DNA of 64,000 nt from Microbacterium keratanolyticum (GCF_016907255.1 NZ_JAFBBQ010000001.1:248001-312000); one strand, 5' to 3'. Shown: positions 45,371-55,804, counted from the stretch's first letter. A program made the numbers and translations. The notes: generated by a model from the letters alone, not told the origin.

Positions 45371-45862
45371 CTATTCCCCGACGTGCTCCACGACTTCGCG
45401 CGCCCACTCGAGAGCCGCAGAGACCGTCGCCGCGCGGACCTCGGCTCGGCCGCCGTCGAAGCGGAACATCCGCGTACTCGTATGCGCTCCGACACTCACG
45501 CCGATGTGCACCGTGCCGACGGGCTGACCGTCCGGCGAGGCCGGACCCGCGATGCCTGTCGTGGCGATACCCACATCCGCAGGTTCGCCATCGATCGTCA
45601 TCGCCCGCCGCACGCCGTCCGCCATCTGCGCGGCGACCTCCGGATGCACGGGTCCGTAACGCTCCAGCAGCACGATGTCGACGCCGAGCACGCTCGCTTT
45701 GATCTCTGTCGCGTACGAGACGATTCCGCCTCTCAGAACGGCCGAAGCCCCGGGCACCGCGACGAGTGCGGAACAGAGCGCACCGCCCGTGAGCGACTCC
45801 GCAATCCCGAGCGAAAGTCCGCGATCACGCAAGGCAGAGAGGAGAGCGTCCGGAGCATCCAT
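45371..45862 (-). CDS. cinA: CinA C-terminal domain (nicotinamide-nucleotide amidohydrolase)
   Basis: A 163-residue single-domain CinA/PncC: LGIAESLTGGALCSALVAVPGAS, FRGGIVSYATE (here LRGGIVSYATEIKASVLGVD), GPVHPEVAAQMADGVR, TTGIAGPASPDGQPVGTVHIG. It lacks the N-terminal COG1058 domain of full-length CinA, as in other actinobacteria. It deamidates NMN to nicotinate mononucleotide. It lies 24 nt after pgsA. Confidence 0.94.
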   Translation of the reverse strand: MDAPDALLSALRDRGLSLGIAESLTGGALCSALVAVPGASAVLRGGIVSYATEIKASVLGVDIVLLERYGPVHPEVAAQMADGVRRAMTIDGEPADVGIATTGIAGPASPDGQPVGTVHIGVSVGAHTSTRMFRFDGGRAEVRAATVSAALEWAREVVEHVGE

Positions 45863-45886
45863 GACTTACGCCCTTCTTCCTGGCCG

Positions 45887-46471
45887 CTACTTCGCCCGAC
45901 GGCCCTCGCGCACGCCGCGCGCCTGGGCGACGATGTAGTCGATTCCGCTGAGCACCGTCAGCACGAGCACGACCAGCATCAGGACGAAGGTCACGACCGT
46001 CCACACCGGCATGCCGACCAGGACGTGCAACGGGAGCAGCGCCCATCCGAGCGCGACCCCCTGGAAGGCGGTCTTGAGCTTGCCCATCCAGGCAGCAGCC
46101 ACGATGTGCTCGCTGGCCACCATCAAGCGATGGATGGTGATCCCCCACTCGCGGATGAGGATGACGATGACGATCCACCAGCTCACTTCGCCGAGAATCG
46201 CGAGGCCCACGAAACCGGCGCCGGTCAGCAGCTTGTCGGCGATCGGGTCCCAGAGCTTTCCGAAGTCGCTGACGATGTCGTACTTGCGTGCCAGGTATCC
46301 GTCGACCCAGTCGGTCGAGATCGCGAGCACGAAGAGTCCACCCGCGACCCAGCGGAGCACGAGGTCGCTATCGCCGTACTGCCCGCCCATGAGCAGCAGC
46401 ACGAAGAAGACGACGGCGAGCGGGATGCGCGCGACCGTGATCGCGTTGGGAAGCTGTCGAGGAATCCCCAT
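45887..46471 (-). CDS. pgsA: CDP-diacylglycerol-glycerol-3-phosphate 3-phosphatidyltransferase
   Basis: A 194-residue integral membrane enzyme that makes phosphatidylglycerophosphate. The CDP-alcohol phosphotransferase motif DG-x2-AR-x8-G-x3-D-x3-D is present as DWVDGYLARKYDIVSDFGKLWDPIADK. About five hydrophobic helices. The start overlaps the ftsK stop by 1 nt (TGATG). Confidence 0.95.
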   Translation of the reverse strand: MGIPRQLPNAITVARIPLAVVFFVLLLMGGQYGDSDLVLRWVAGGLFVLAISTDWVDGYLARKYDIVSDFGKLWDPIADKLLTGAGFVGLAILGEVSWWIVIVILIREWGITIHRLMVASEHIVAAAWMGKLKTAFQGVALGWALLPLHVLVGMPVWTVVTFVLMLVVLVLTVLSGIDYIVAQARGVREGRRAK

Positions 46472-49215
46472 CAGTCACGACCCGTCAACGACCAGGCATC
46501 TTCGTCACCGTCATCATCAGCCTCGACGACTTCCAGGCCCGCGAACTGCGCCTCGACCGGGTCGACTCCTGCTGCCATCCCCGCAGCCGCTGCGGCGGGT
46601 GGCGCGGTGGACGCCGCCGGCGCCGGGGTATCCCCGCGCAGACGCGCGAGCACACCCGGAAGCTGCTCTGCCGTCACGAGAACGTCGCGTGCCTTGGAGC
46701 CCTCGGACGGGCCGACGACCTCGCGGGACTCCAGCAGGTCCATGAGACGACCTGCCTTGGCGAAGCCCACTCGCAGCTTGCGCTGCAGCATCGAGGTCGA
46801 GCCGAACTGTGTCGAGACGATGAGCTCGGCGGCTGCGAGCAGCAACTCGAGGTCGTCGCCGATGTCTTCGTCGACCTCGTTCTTCTTCTTCGGCTCGATC
46901 GCTTCCTGAACATCCGCGCGGTACTCGGGGCGAGCCTGCTGCGTGACGTGCTTGACGACAGCTTCGATCTCTTTCTCGTCAACCCATGCGCCCTGCAGGC
47001 GGAACGGCTTCGAAGAGCCCATGGGCGAGAAGAGAGCGTCACCCTGGCCGATGAGCTTGTCGGCGCCGGGGCTGTCGAGGATCACGCGGCTGTCGGTGAC
47101 GCTCGTCACGGCGAAAGCCAGACGCGACGGCACGTTCGCCTTGATGAGGCCCGTGACCACGTCGACGCTCGGACGCTGCGTTGCCAGCACCAGGTGAATA
47201 CCACTCGCGCGGGCCAGCTGCGTGATGCGAACGATCGAGTCCTCGACGTCACGAGGCGCGACCATCATGAGGTCGGCGAGCTCATCGACCACGACGAGCA
47301 GGTAGGGATAGGGCTTGAGCACACGCTCGCTGCCCACCGGCACCTCGACCTCTCCGGCGCGCACTGCGCGGTTGAAGTCGTCGATGTGGCGGAAGCCGAA
47401 CGACGCGAGGTCGTCGTAGCGCATGTCCATCTCTTTCACGACCCACTGGAGCGCCTCGGCCGCCTTCTTGGGGTTCGTGATGATCGGCGTGATGAGGTGC
47501 GGAACGCCCGCGTAGCTGGTGAGCTCCACCCGCTTCGGGTCGATCAGCACCATGCGCACATCTGCCGGACGCGCCCGCATGAGCAGGCTCGTGATCATGG
47601 AGTTGACGAAACTCGACTTACCTGAACCGGTGGAACCGGCAACGAGGAGGTGCGGCATCTTGGCGAGGTTCGCGACGACGAAGTTGCCGCCGACATCCTT
47701 GCCGACGCCGATCGTCATCGGATGCGTGCTCTTCTGCGCCGCCTGCGACCGCAGCACGTCACCGAGGGCGACGGTCTCGCGGTCGGTGTTGGGGATCTCG
47801 ATGCCGATCGCGCTCTTGCCCGGGATCGGCGAGAGGATGCGCACGTCATTGGATGCGACGGCATAGGCGAAGTTGTTGCTGAGCTGCAGGATCTTCTCGA
47901 CCTTGACGCCATGCCCGACCTCGACCTCGTACTGCGTGACGGTGGGTCCGCGCGAGAAGCCGGTGACCTTGGCATCGACGTTGAACTGCGTGAGCACGTT
48001 CGTGATCTGCTCGACGATGCGGTCGTTGGCCTCGGAGCGCGCGACCGAGGGCGGGCCCTCGCTGAGCACGCTCGGCCGCGGAAGAATGTAGGGCGCGACG
48101 GGGGCCTGCGGGCCGCGGTCGCCGGGGCCGTCCGTGCCGAAGCCGTCGAGACCGGGAAGCTCAGGCATCTCGCCGGTGTCACCGTCGTCCAGGAGTGCCG
48201 TGCTCTGCTTCTCGGCGAGCATGTCGGTCACGGCCCGCACGTCCGACAGCACTTCGGTCGCCGCGTCGTACGGATCGTTCGCCGAGGCCGTGGCGTTCGT
48301 GACGATCACGGCCTGGTCGTAGGCCGGAGTCTTGTCTTGCGTCATGAGGATCTCGGTGAGGTCCTGCGATCCCAGACCGCCGTCCGGGTCTTCCTCGCGA
48401 CCGGTCTTGTTGCGACGCCACCAGGGCAGCACATCCGGATCGTCGACCTTGTCTGCCTCAGCGATCGACTCTGCGTCCTTCACCGGCTTCTCTGCCCGAT
48501 CCTCATCGAACATCCAGGCATAGAGATCGCCCAGGCGCTGACCGATGCGGTTCGGCGGCGTCTTGGTGATGATGAGGACGCTGAGCACGGCGAGGAGCGA
48601 CAGCACGACGTACGCCACCGGCGAGGTGAGGTACGACAGCGGCTCACCCAGCATCCATCCGAAGAGTCCGCCCGCCGCGCTCAGCGCGGGCATGCCGGAC
48701 TTGGGCTGCGGCTGGCCTCCCGCCACATGGCAGAAGCCGGCGACCGTCAGGATGAAGAGTCCGAAGCCGATGCCGATGCGACCGTTGTCATTGACGGACG
48801 AAGGATGCCGGAACATCCACCCCGCCAGCAGCAGAAGCAGCACGGGCATGACGAAGGCGGTACGGCCGATCAGGCCGCCGACAGAGTAAGCGCTGATGTT
48901 GGCCGCGACCTCGTTGCCGATGAAGAACCACTCATTGACGGCACCCGCAATCGCCAGCAGCACCAGCAGGAACGGGAAACCGTCGCGACGATCGTCTTTC
49001 TGGAGCGTCTCGGGACCGAACGTGCGGAACAGTCCGCCGACACCGTGCGCAAGGCCCATCCACGCGCGCGCGGCGACGGGAGGCTTCTCGACCTCATCGA
49101 TGTACTTCTTCGGCGCCGCCTGCGCACGCGGCTTCGCCGCGGCCGTGGAACGAGGGCGCGCCGAAGACTTCTCAGACGACTGACCTTTGCTGGTCGCGCT
49201 CGTACTCCTGGCCAT
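46471..49215 (-). CDS. ftsK: DNA translocase FtsK/SpoIIIE
   Basis: A 914-residue septal DNA pump. Four N-terminal hydrophobic helices lie within about residues 70-215, followed by an acidic linker, the alpha/beta motor with Walker [14 protein letters not shown] near residue 533 and Walker [13 protein letters not shown], and a C-terminal gamma winged-helix ([20 protein letters not shown]) that reads KOPS-like sequences. A TAGCGT box ends 6 nt before the ATG and no Shine-Dalgarno exists, so this large gene is leaderless. pgsA follows coupled. Confidence 0.97.
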   Translation of the reverse strand: MARSTSATSKGQSSEKSSARPRSTAAAKPRAQAAPKKYIDEVEKPPVAARAWMGLAHGVGGLFRTFGPETLQKDDRRDGFPFLLVLLAIAGAVNEWFFIGNEVAANISAYSVGGLIGRTAFVMPVLLLLLAGWMFRHPSSVNDNGRIGIGFGLFILTVAGFCHVAGGQPQPKSGMPALSAAGGLFGWMLGEPLSYLTSPVAYVVLSLLAVLSVLIITKTPPNRIGQRLGDLYAWMFDEDRAEKPVKDAESIAEADKVDDPDVLPWWRRNKTGREEDPDGGLGSQDLTEILMTQDKTPAYDQAVIVTNATASANDPYDAATEVLSDVRAVTDMLAEKQSTALLDDGDTGEMPELPGLDGFGTDGPGDRGPQAPVAPYILPRPSVLSEGPPSVARSEANDRIVEQITNVLTQFNVDAKVTGFSRGPTVTQYEVEVGHGVKVEKILQLSNNFAYAVASNDVRILSPIPGKSAIGIEIPNTDRETVALGDVLRSQAAQKSTHPMTIGVGKDVGGNFVVANLAKMPHLLVAGSTGSGKSSFVNSMITSLLMRARPADVRMVLIDPKRVELTSYAGVPHLITPIITNPKKAAEALQWVVKEMDMRYDDLASFGFRHIDDFNRAVRAGEVEVPVGSERVLKPYPYLLVVVDELADLMMVAPRDVEDSIVRITQLARASGIHLVLATQRPSVDVVTGLIKANVPSRLAFAVTSVTDSRVILDSPGADKLIGQGDALFSPMGSSKPFRLQGAWVDEKEIEAVVKHVTQQARPEYRADVQEAIEPKKKNEVDEDIGDDLELLLAAAELIVSTQFGSTSMLQRKLRVGFAKAGRLMDLLESREVVGPSEGSKARDVLVTAEQLPGVLARLRGDTPAPAASTAPPAAAAAGMAAGVDPVEAQFAGLEVVEADDDGDEDAWSLTGRD

Positions 49216-49221
49216 GCTTCC

Positions 49222-49227
49222 ACGCTA
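49222..49227 (-). promoter_or_regulatory. Leaderless -10 box of ftsK
   Basis: TAGCGT on the minus strand, 6 nt before the ATG at 49215. Confidence 0.65.
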
Positions 49228-49315
49228 CGCGGGAGCACAGACATTTGTCCGTAGTGACGCGGCATCCCGCCACCTTCGCATCGGAAGGAACGCGGATGCA
49301 GCGACCTCCTGCAGA

Positions 49316-50992
49316 CTACGCCTCGATGACCAGCGGAACGATCATCGGACGACGGCGCAGCTTCTGGTTGACCCACCGACCGATCGTCCGACGCACGACC
49401 TGCGACAGCGCATGCGGATCACGCACGCCATTGCCGGCGGCCTCCTTGAGAGCTGCCACGATCTTCGGCGCGACGTCGTCGAAGACGGAGTCGTCTTCGG
49501 CCACACCTCGCGCGTGGATCTCGGGGCCCGAGATGATGTCACCCGTCGTCGAGTCAACGACGACGATCACCGACACGAAGCCCTCTTCGCCGAGGATGCG
49601 GCGATCCTTGAGGTCTGCATCCGTGATCTCTCCCACGGTCGAACCGTCGACGTACACGAACCCGAGATCGAGCTGACCGGCGACGCGGGCCTCGCCGTCC
49701 TTGAGATCGATGATCGTGCCGTTGGAGGCGATGAACGTGTTCTCTTCGGCGATCCCGGTGTCCTGCGCGAGCTTCGCGTTCGCGATCAGGTGACGGTACT
49801 CGCCATGCACGGGGAGCACGTTCTTGGGGCGGAGGATGTTGTAGCAGTAGATCAGCTCACCGGCGGCGGCATGGCCCGAGACGTGCACGCGGGCGTTGGC
49901 CTTGTGCACGACGTTGGCTCCGAGCTTGGTGAGGCCGTCGATCACACGGTAGACCGCGTTCTCGTTGCCCGGAATCAGGCTCGAGGCGAGGATGACGGTG
50001 TCTCCGGGACCCGGCTCGATCGCGTGATCGAGGTTCGCCATGCGGCTGAGCACGGCCATCGGCTCACCCTGCGAGCCCGTCGACATGTAGACGATCTGGT
50101 CTTCGGGAAGGTCACGCGCCTTCTTGTAGTCGATCAGAACACCCGCCGGCACCTTCAGGTACCCGAGGTCTTCGGCGATCGTCATGTTGCGCACCATGCT
50201 GCGCCCGAGGAACGCCACGCGACGGCCGTGCGCGTGCGCGGCGTCGATGACCTGCTGCACGCGGTGCACGTGGCTCGAGAAGCTGGCGACGATCACGCGG
50301 CGCGGCGCCTTGCCGATCACCTGGTCGAGGACAGGGCCGATCGAACGCTCGGTCGGGGTGAAGCCCGGGACATCCGCGTTGGTCGAGTCGACCAGGAAGA
50401 GATCCACGCCCTCCTCGCCCAGACGTGCGAATGCGCGGAGGTCGGTGATGCGACCGTCGAGCGGCAGCTGGTCCATCTTGAAGTCACCGGTCGCCAGCGC
50501 CATGCCCGCAGGCGTGCGAATCGCGACAGCGAGAGCATCCGGGATGGAGTGGTTCACCGCGACGAACTCGAGATCGAACGGACCGACCTGCTCACGCTGC
50601 TCCTCCTTCACCGTCAGCGTGAACGGACGGATGCGGTGCTCCTTGAGCTTCGCCTCGACGAGCGCGAGGGTGAGGCCCGACCCGATCAGCGGGATGTCGT
50701 TCTTCAGGCGCAGCAGATACGGCACAGCCCCGATGTGGTCTTCGTGACCGTGCGTGAGCACGACACCGACGATGTCGTCGAGACGGTGCTTGATGGGTTC
50801 GAAATCCGGCAGGATCAGATCGACGCCCGGCTGATGCTCTTCCGGGAACAGCACGCCGCAGTCGACGATCAGGATCTTGCCGTCGTACTCGAAGGTCGTC
50901 ATGTTGCGACCGATCTCTCCGAGTCCGCCGATCGGCGTGACGCGGAGCACGCCGTCGGCGAGGGGTTCGGGATCTGCGAGTGCGATGGTCAT
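49316..50992 (-). CDS. rnj: Ribonuclease J
   Basis: A 558-residue metallo-beta-lactamase/beta-CASP nuclease with 5'-3' exo- and endonuclease activity in RNA maturation and decay. The zinc motif is H81-x-H83-x-D85-H86 in LTHGHEDHIGAVPYL; the beta-CASP domain has VDLFLVDSTNADVPGF and GSQGEPMAVLSRMA, and VSGHAAAGELIYCYNILRPK follows. The second of two consecutive ATGs (50992) is chosen because GGAGG is better spaced; the first at 50995 is possible. It lies 55 nt after dapA. Confidence 0.95.
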   Translation of the reverse strand: MTIALADPEPLADGVLRVTPIGGLGEIGRNMTTFEYDGKILIVDCGVLFPEEHQPGVDLILPDFEPIKHRLDDIVGVVLTHGHEDHIGAVPYLLRLKNDIPLIGSGLTLALVEAKLKEHRIRPFTLTVKEEQREQVGPFDLEFVAVNHSIPDALAVAIRTPAGMALATGDFKMDQLPLDGRITDLRAFARLGEEGVDLFLVDSTNADVPGFTPTERSIGPVLDQVIGKAPRRVIVASFSSHVHRVQQVIDAAHAHGRRVAFLGRSMVRNMTIAEDLGYLKVPAGVLIDYKKARDLPEDQIVYMSTGSQGEPMAVLSRMANLDHAIEPGPGDTVILASSLIPGNENAVYRVIDGLTKLGANVVHKANARVHVSGHAAAGELIYCYNILRPKNVLPVHGEYRHLIANAKLAQDTGIAEENTFIASNGTIIDLKDGEARVAGQLDLGFVYVDGSTVGEITDADLKDRRILGEEGFVSVIVVVDSTTGDIISGPEIHARGVAEDDSVFDDVAPKIVAALKEAAGNGVRDPHALSQVVRRTIGRWVNQKLRRRPMIVPLVIEA

Positions 50993-51047
50993 CATGCCTC
51001 CAGGGCCGGGCACCGTGTGCCCGTTCGAATTGTGCGCGAGAGCGCGC

Positions 51048-52025
51048 TCACCGCGTGGTGCCGTGCACCTTGGGAAGCGCTCCTCCTGCGGCCGCATTGC
51101 GGTCGGGACGGAAGTTCGAGAAGTCGGCGCCGGGCACGTCCTTAACGAGCGCGAGCTCGTCTTCGATGATCGCGGCTTCCCACTCCTCCGGCCCCACGAG
51201 CGGGAGCCGTACGCGCGGGCTGCCGATACGGCCCAGCCCGTGCAGGATGTACTTGGCAGCCACGGTGCCGGGAACGTGCGTCATGACCGCGCGAACGAGC
51301 GGTTCCAGACGCTTGTGCTCGGCGGTCGCCGTGGCCAGGTCGCCGCGGTTCACGGCGTCGATGATGGTGCGGTACGGGGTCGGTGCGATGTTCGCGGTGA
51401 CGCCGATGAGCCCGGATGCCCCGATCGCGAGATGCGGCAGCACGTTGGCGTCATCTCCCGAGAAGTAGAGCAGGTCGGTCTGGTTGAGCACGCGGCTCAC
51501 CTCGGAGAAGTCGCCCTTGGCATCCTTCACCGCGAGGATGTTGGGGTGCTTGGCGAGACGGAGGATCGTCTCGTACTTGATCGGCACCCCGGTGCGCCCC
51601 GGGATGTCGTAGAGGATCACCGGCAGGTCGGTCGCGTCTGCAACGAGGCGGAAGTGCGTGAGGATGCCGGCCTGCGTGGGCTTGTTGTAGTACGGCGTGA
51701 CGATCATGATGCCGTCGGCGCCCGCCTTCTCGCTGGCCTTGTACAGCTCGATCGCGTGCGCGGTCTCGTTGGAGCCACCACCCGTGATGATCTTGGCGCG
51801 GCCCGCAGAGACCGACTTCCCGACCTCGACGAGCTTCAGCTTCTCGGGATCCGTCAGGGTCGAGGTCTCACCGGTCGTTCCCGTCACGACGATGCCGTCC
51901 GCGCCTGCGGTGATCACGTCATCGATGTGCTTCTCGACGGCGGGCCAGTCGACTTCACCGTCGGCCGTCATCGGAGTGACGAGCGCGACGAGAACCTGTC
52001 CGAATGGATTTCCCGAGTGCGTCAT
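51048..52025 (-). CDS. dapA: 4-hydroxy-tetrahydrodipicolinate synthase
   Basis: A 325-residue TIM-barrel lyase that condenses pyruvate with aspartate semialdehyde in the lysine/DAP route. The Schiff-base lysine is K167 (ILAVKDAKGD), with VTGTTGETSTL and VTPYYNKPTQAGI typical of DapA. It is leaderless, with TACGCT 6 nt before the ATG. Other genes of the route in this window are dapB and dapF. Confidence 0.97.
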   Translation of the reverse strand: MTHSGNPFGQVLVALVTPMTADGEVDWPAVEKHIDDVITAGADGIVVTGTTGETSTLTDPEKLKLVEVGKSVSAGRAKIITGGGSNETAHAIELYKASEKAGADGIMIVTPYYNKPTQAGILTHFRLVADATDLPVILYDIPGRTGVPIKYETILRLAKHPNILAVKDAKGDFSEVSRVLNQTDLLYFSGDDANVLPHLAIGASGLIGVTANIAPTPYRTIIDAVNRGDLATATAEHKRLEPLVRAVMTHVPGTVAAKYILHGLGRIGSPRVRLPLVGPEEWEAAIIEDELALVKDVPGADFSNFRPDRNAAAGGALPKVHGTTR

Positions 52026-52031
52026 GCTCTC

Positions 52032-52037
52032 AGCGTA
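52032..52037 (-). promoter_or_regulatory. Leaderless -10 box of dapA
   Basis: TACGCT on the minus strand, 6 nt before the ATG at 52025. Confidence 0.65.
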
Positions 52038-52095
52038 TCGGTTCGGCGGCGTGCGACCCAGACGGTGACGCCACGAGGACGTGCGACCCAGGTAC

Positions 52096-52101
52096 TAGGC
52101 T
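52096..52101 (+). promoter_or_regulatory. Leaderless -10 box of NUDIX gene
   Basis: TAGGCT, 6 nt before the ATG at 52108. Confidence 0.65.
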
Positions 52102-52107
52102 CGCCGA

Positions 52108-52647
52108 ATGATCTGGCAGACCCGTGATTCGAAGATCGTGTACGAGAACCGCTGGATCTCGGTCCGAGAGGACCAGGTCACAGGTCCCGGCGGCGATGGC
52201 ATCTACGGAGTGGTCACGCTGCGGCATCCCGCCGTCTTCGTCGTCGCGCTCGATGCGAGCGACCGCGTGTGCCTCGTCACCCTCGACCGGTACACGACGG
52301 GACGATCGATCGAGGTGCCCGCGGGCGGCACGGACGGCGAGGATCCGATCATCGCGGCGCAGCGAGAGTTCGTCGAGGAGACCGGCCTCCACGCCGACGA
52401 GTGGACGCTGCTCGGCGAGATGACCGCCCTGAACGGCGTGACCGTCGCCCCGGAGTTCGTGTTTCTCGCGCGTGGGATCCGCGCGCATGCCTCGCGCACC
52501 CATGGTCAGACGGAGGAGGGGATCCAGGACGTCTCGTGGGTGCCGTTCCCCGAGGTCGTTGAGATGATCGCTGACGGTCGCATCCGCGACGGCGAGACGA
52601 TCGCGGCGCTCACCTACGCCGCCATCCACCTCGGCCGTCTTCGCTGA
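52108..52647 (+). CDS. NUDIX hydrolase (ADP-ribose pyrophosphatase-like)
   Basis: A 179-residue NUDIX protein. The box reads GGTDGED..AAQREFVEETGL, with REFVEE supplying the metal ligands. The preceding SIEVPAGG and following TPEF-like APEFVFLARGI resemble ADP-ribose or nucleoside-diphosphate-sugar pyrophosphatases. Substrate not determined. Leaderless; divergent from dapA. Confidence 0.9.
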   Translation: MIWQTRDSKIVYENRWISVREDQVTGPGGDGIYGVVTLRHPAVFVVALDASDRVCLVTLDRYTTGRSIEVPAGGTDGEDPIIAAQREFVEETGLHADEWTLLGEMTALNGVTVAPEFVFLARGIRAHASRTHGQTEEGIQDVSWVPFPEVVEMIADGRIRDGETIAALTYAAIHLGRLR

Positions 52648-52658
52648 GACGAGACCGC

Positions 52659-53420
52659 TCAGACGCGTCCGCGACGCGCGACCCCGGCGGTCAGCGAAGC
52701 CGGCAGCACCTTCGTGAGCGCAACGATCGCCTTGTAGCGCAACGACGGGATGGACACGGCCTTGCCCCGGGCCGCGTCCCGCAGCGCCTCGCGAACCACG
52801 TCGCGCGCGTCGAGCCACATCAGATCGGGCACGCCCTCATCCCCGGGTGCCAGCCCCATCCGCTCGTGGAAGCTCGTATGGGTGAAACCGGGACACACCG
52901 CCGTCACCGAGACGCGATCCTGCGCGTACTCGGCATTCGCCCAGCGGCTGAACCCGATGAGCCAGGACTTGCACGCGGAGTACGTGGAGCGGGAGATGAA
53001 TCCGGCGACGGATGCCACGTTGATGATGCGTCCGCCGCGACCGCGCATCACGCTGAGCGCCGCGTGCATGAGCCGCATGGATGCCTCGACGTGCACCCGC
53101 AGGTGGCGCACCTCATCATCGATGTCGTTGTCCGCGAAATGCAGGGGCAGCCCGAAGCCGGCGTTGTTGATGAGGAGCGAGATCGGATGCTTCTCGCTGC
53201 ACAGTCGCTTCGCGACCCGTTCGACGTCGCGTGTGCGGGCGAGATCAGCGACGAGTACCTCGACGCGGACGCCGTGTGCGGCCCGCAGCTCGGCGGCAAG
53301 CGCCTCGAGCCGGGCGTTTGAACGCGCCACCAGCACAAGATCCGCCCCATCTGCGGCAAGCTGACGGGCGAACTCGGCACCGAGTCCGGCGCTGGCTCCT
53401 GTGATGAGGGCGGAGCGCAT
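52659..53420 (-). CDS. Short-chain dehydrogenase/reductase
   Basis: A 253-residue SDR of the DltE/YqjQ type. Cofactor motif ALITGASAGLGAEFARQLA, LLINNAGFGLP, catalytic S137, Y147 and K151 (STYSACKSW). Substrate unknown. The ATG at 53420 overlaps the folA stop by 1 nt, making it the third gene of thyA-folA-SDR. Upstream residues up to 53474 lie inside folA and are not used. Confidence 0.93.
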   Translation of the reverse strand: MRSALITGASAGLGAEFARQLAADGADLVLVARSNARLEALAAELRAAHGVRVEVLVADLARTRDVERVAKRLCSEKHPISLLINNAGFGLPLHFADNDIDDEVRHLRVHVEASMRLMHAALSVMRGRGGRIINVASVAGFISRSTYSACKSWLIGFSRWANAEYAQDRVSVTAVCPGFTHTSFHERMGLAPGDEGVPDLMWLDARDVVREALRDAARGKAVSIPSLRYKAIVALTKVLPASLTAGVARRGRV

Positions 53421-53896
53421 CAGCGCTCGTATCCGAGGAAGCGGTACCGCACACCGGAGCGGGAGGTCTGCCACTCCCCTGTGTCGACGAGACGCCAGCC
53501 CGCTCGCGACGGGGCATAGGTGTCTCCGGCGACGTCGAGGTCGAGCTCGGTGACCTCAAGGCGATCGGCGCCGCCGATCACCTGCGCGAAGATCTCAGCA
53601 CCACCCATGATCCAGACGCGTTCAAGCCCCCGCACCGCTTCTGCGATCGTGGCCGCACGGCGCGCGCCATCCGCCTTCCAATCCTGCTGGCGCGTGATGA
53701 CGATGTTCTCGCGCCCGGGCAGTGGCCGGAAGCGCTCGGGCAGCGACTCCCATGTCTTGCGCCCCATCACCACGGGTGACCCCATCGTGACCTCTTTGAA
53801 GTGCGCGAGATCTTCGGGCACATGCCAGGGCATACCCCCTTCGGCGCCGATCACGCCTCCCGCTGCTTCGGCCCAGATCAGGCCGACCCAGGTCAT
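53420..53896 (-). CDS. folA: Dihydrofolate reductase
   Basis: A 158-residue [33 protein letters not shown] (substrate region), [12 protein letters not shown] and [16 protein letters not shown] are diagnostic. It regenerates tetrahydrofolate used up by ThyA. The ATG overlaps the thyA stop by 4 nt (ATGA). Confidence 0.97.
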   Translation of the reverse strand: MTWVGLIWAEAAGGVIGAEGGMPWHVPEDLAHFKEVTMGSPVVMGRKTWESLPERFRPLPGRENIVITRQQDWKADGARRAATIAEAVRGLERVWIMGGAEIFAQVIGGADRLEVTELDLDVAGDTYAPSRAGWRLVDTGEWQTSRSGVRYRFLGYER

Positions 53897-54702
53897 ACCG
53901 CCACCGCCGCACGAATCGACGGGTGGTGCTGATAGTCCTCGATCACGAAGTCCTCATACCGATAGTCGAAGATCGACTCCGGCCTCCGCGCGAACCGCAG
54001 CGTCGGATACGGGTAGGCGTCGCGACTCAGCTGCTCCTGCACCTGCTCCTGGTGATTGTCATAGACGTGGCAGTCGCCGCCCGTCCAGACGAAGTCACCC
54101 GGCTCCAGGCCGACCTGCTGCGCGATCATCATCGTCAGCAGCGCGTAGGAAGCGATGTTGAACGGCACGCCGAGGAACATGTCTGCGCTGCGCTGGTACA
54201 GCTGGCACGAGAGCTTGCCGTCCGCGACATAGAACTGGAACAGCGCATGGCACGGCGCGAGCGCCATGTCAGGGATGTCCGCCGGATTCCACGCCGACAC
54301 GATGAGGCGACGCGAATCCGGCGACTGCCGGATCTGTTCGATCACGTCGCTCAGCTGATCGATGTGTCCGCCATCGGGAGTCGGCCACGACCGCCACTGC
54401 ACTCCGTAGACCGGACCGAGGTCGCCCGAGGCATCCGCCCACTCATCCCAGATCGTGACGCCGTTCTCCTTGAGCCACCCGACATTCGAATCACCGCGCA
54501 GGAACCAGAGCAGCTCGTACGCGATCGACTTGAAATGCACACGCTTCGTCGTGATGAGCGGGAAGCCCTGCGAGAGATCGAAGCGGATCTGTCGTCCGAA
54601 CACGCTCGTCGTGCCGGTGCCCGTGCGATCGGACTTGTGCGTGCCCTCCGCCAAGACGTCGCGGAGAAGGTCTTCATAGGGCGTCGGCACGGCATTGCTC
54701 AT
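53893..54702 (-). CDS. thyA: Thymidylate synthase
   Basis: A 269-residue ThyA that methylates dUMP with methylene-THF. The nucleophile is C151 in [36 protein letters not shown] and the RRL and YRYEDF segments are present. The ATG at 54702 is used: TAGGGT ends 7 nt upstream, indicating a leaderless message, and the product [17 protein letters not shown] matches the family start. The frame extends to a GTG at 54726 but that lies upstream of the promoter. Confidence 0.97.
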   Translation of the reverse strand: MSNAVPTPYEDLLRDVLAEGTHKSDRTGTGTTSVFGRQIRFDLSQGFPLITTKRVHFKSIAYELLWFLRGDSNVGWLKENGVTIWDEWADASGDLGPVYGVQWRSWPTPDGGHIDQLSDVIEQIRQSPDSRRLIVSAWNPADIPDMALAPCHALFQFYVADGKLSCQLYQRSADMFLGVPFNIASYALLTMMIAQQVGLEPGDFVWTGGDCHVYDNHQEQVQEQLSRDAYPYPTLRFARRPESIFDYRYEDFVIEDYQHHPSIRAAVAV

Positions 54703-54709
54703 GGTGAAA

Positions 54710-54715
54710 ACCCTA
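54710..54715 (-). promoter_or_regulatory. Leaderless -10 box of thyA
   Basis: TAGGGT on the minus strand, 7 nt before the ATG at 54702. Confidence 0.6.
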
Positions 54716-54795
54716 CCCGCCACCACGCGGATCGGGGCGGCGAGTTCGTGCCGTCATGGTTCGCAACACGCGGCCTCGGACACAGGCGGCGCGCG

Positions 54796-54801
54796 TACTC
54801 T
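54796..54801 (+). promoter_or_regulatory. Leaderless -10 box of thioredoxin-like gene
   Basis: TACTCT, 6 nt before the ATG at 54808. Confidence 0.6.
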
Positions 54802-54807
54802 CGGTGC

Positions 54808-55221
54808 ATGCCCGTCACCACCGCTCTTCTCGTCGCCGGCGCGCTTCTCGTCGCCGCCACGGCGATCGGCCTGCTCTGGCGAGCACGGCAGGGGCGGATG
54901 CGCGTGGTCGACCACGAGCGGATGGATGTCGCCGATCTCGCCGCGCATGAGCGCGGCGACCGCGTCACGATCGTGCAGTTCGGCACCGAGTTCTGCGCCC
55001 GCTGCCCCCAGGTGCGCAGATCGCTCACCGAGATCGCGGCGCAGCATCCGGACGTCTCGCACGTCGACATCGACCTCACCCACCGACCAGACCTCGCAAC
55101 GCGCTACCGCGTCCTGCAGACCCCGACGACGCTGCTGGTCGACGGCGACGGCCGTATCCGGGCCCGATTCGGTGGCGTCCCGCACCGTGGCGAGTTCACC
55201 GAAGCCCTCGCCGCCGTCTGA
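54808..55221 (+). CDS. Membrane-anchored thioredoxin-like protein
   Basis: A 137-residue protein: N-terminal helix TTALLVAGALLVAATAIGLL, a basic stop-transfer WRARQGR, then a thioredoxin fold with C63-A-R-C66 (FGTEFCARCPQVRRSL) and the cis-Pro loop YRVLQTPTTLLVDGDG. CARC differs from the thioredoxin CGPC. Helix orientation decides if the thiols face the cytoplasm; the basic residues after the helix favour cytoplasm. The DUF4395 gene follows by 22 nt. Confidence 0.9.
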   Translation: MPVTTALLVAGALLVAATAIGLLWRARQGRMRVVDHERMDVADLAAHERGDRVTIVQFGTEFCARCPQVRRSLTEIAAQHPDVSHVDIDLTHRPDLATRYRVLQTPTTLLVDGDGRIRARFGGVPHRGEFTEALAAV

Positions 55222-55243
55222 TCCTTCCCGATTCGGAGCAGCC

Positions 55244-55804
55244 ATGACCACTCCCTCCCCCGCCGGAATCGACCCGCGCGGTCCGCGTTTCGCAGCGTCG
55301 ATCACCGCGGTGCTCCTGCTGGTCGCGACCGTGTTCGCCCTCACCGGCGTCTCTACCGCCGCACAGACGTTCGGGTGGGTCGCGTATCAGCCGCTCGCGG
55401 ATGCGACGTTCAGCCCCTCTTTCGAAGCTGTCTTGGCCCGGCGTGTATTCGACACCGGATTCGTGCTCACCCTCGCCGCCGCCGCACTCTTCCTCTGGGG
55501 TGTGCTGTCGCCGTCGACACATCCGTGGAGCGTCCTCTTCCGCACGCTCGTGCGTCCTCGGCTCTCGCCGCCCGCCGACCTCGAAGACCCCCGCCCTCCG
55601 CGGTTCGCTCAGGGGGTCGGCCTCTTCGTGGTCGGGATCGGCCTCATCCTGCACCTGCTCGGCGTGCCCTGGGCGCTGCCGATCGCGACAGCCGCCGCCG
55701 TCTTCGCCGCCTTCCTCAATGCGGTGTTCGGCTACTGCCTCGGCTGCCAGATCTATCTCCTTCTGCAGCGTGCCGGAGTGATCGGCCGCGCGCGACACGC
55801 CTGA
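55244..55804 (+). CDS. DUF4395 membrane protein with CxxC
   Basis: A 186-residue protein of about four hydrophobic helices: ITAVLLLVATVFALTGV, VFDTGFVLTLAAAALFLWGV, GVGLFVVGIGLILHLLG and ATAAAVFAAFLNAVFGY, with C165-L-G-C168 at the end of the last helix. It is DUF4395; homologues regularly pair with thioredoxin-like proteins, suggesting dithiol exchange with the upstream protein (inference). The Shine-Dalgarno is weak (CGGAGCAGCC). Confidence 0.88.
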   Translation: MTTPSPAGIDPRGPRFAASITAVLLLVATVFALTGVSTAAQTFGWVAYQPLADATFSPSFEAVLARRVFDTGFVLTLAAAALFLWGVLSPSTHPWSVLFRTLVRPRLSPPADLEDPRPPRFAQGVGLFVVGIGLILHLLGVPWALPIATAAAVFAAFLNAVFGYCLGCQIYLLLQRAGVIGRARHA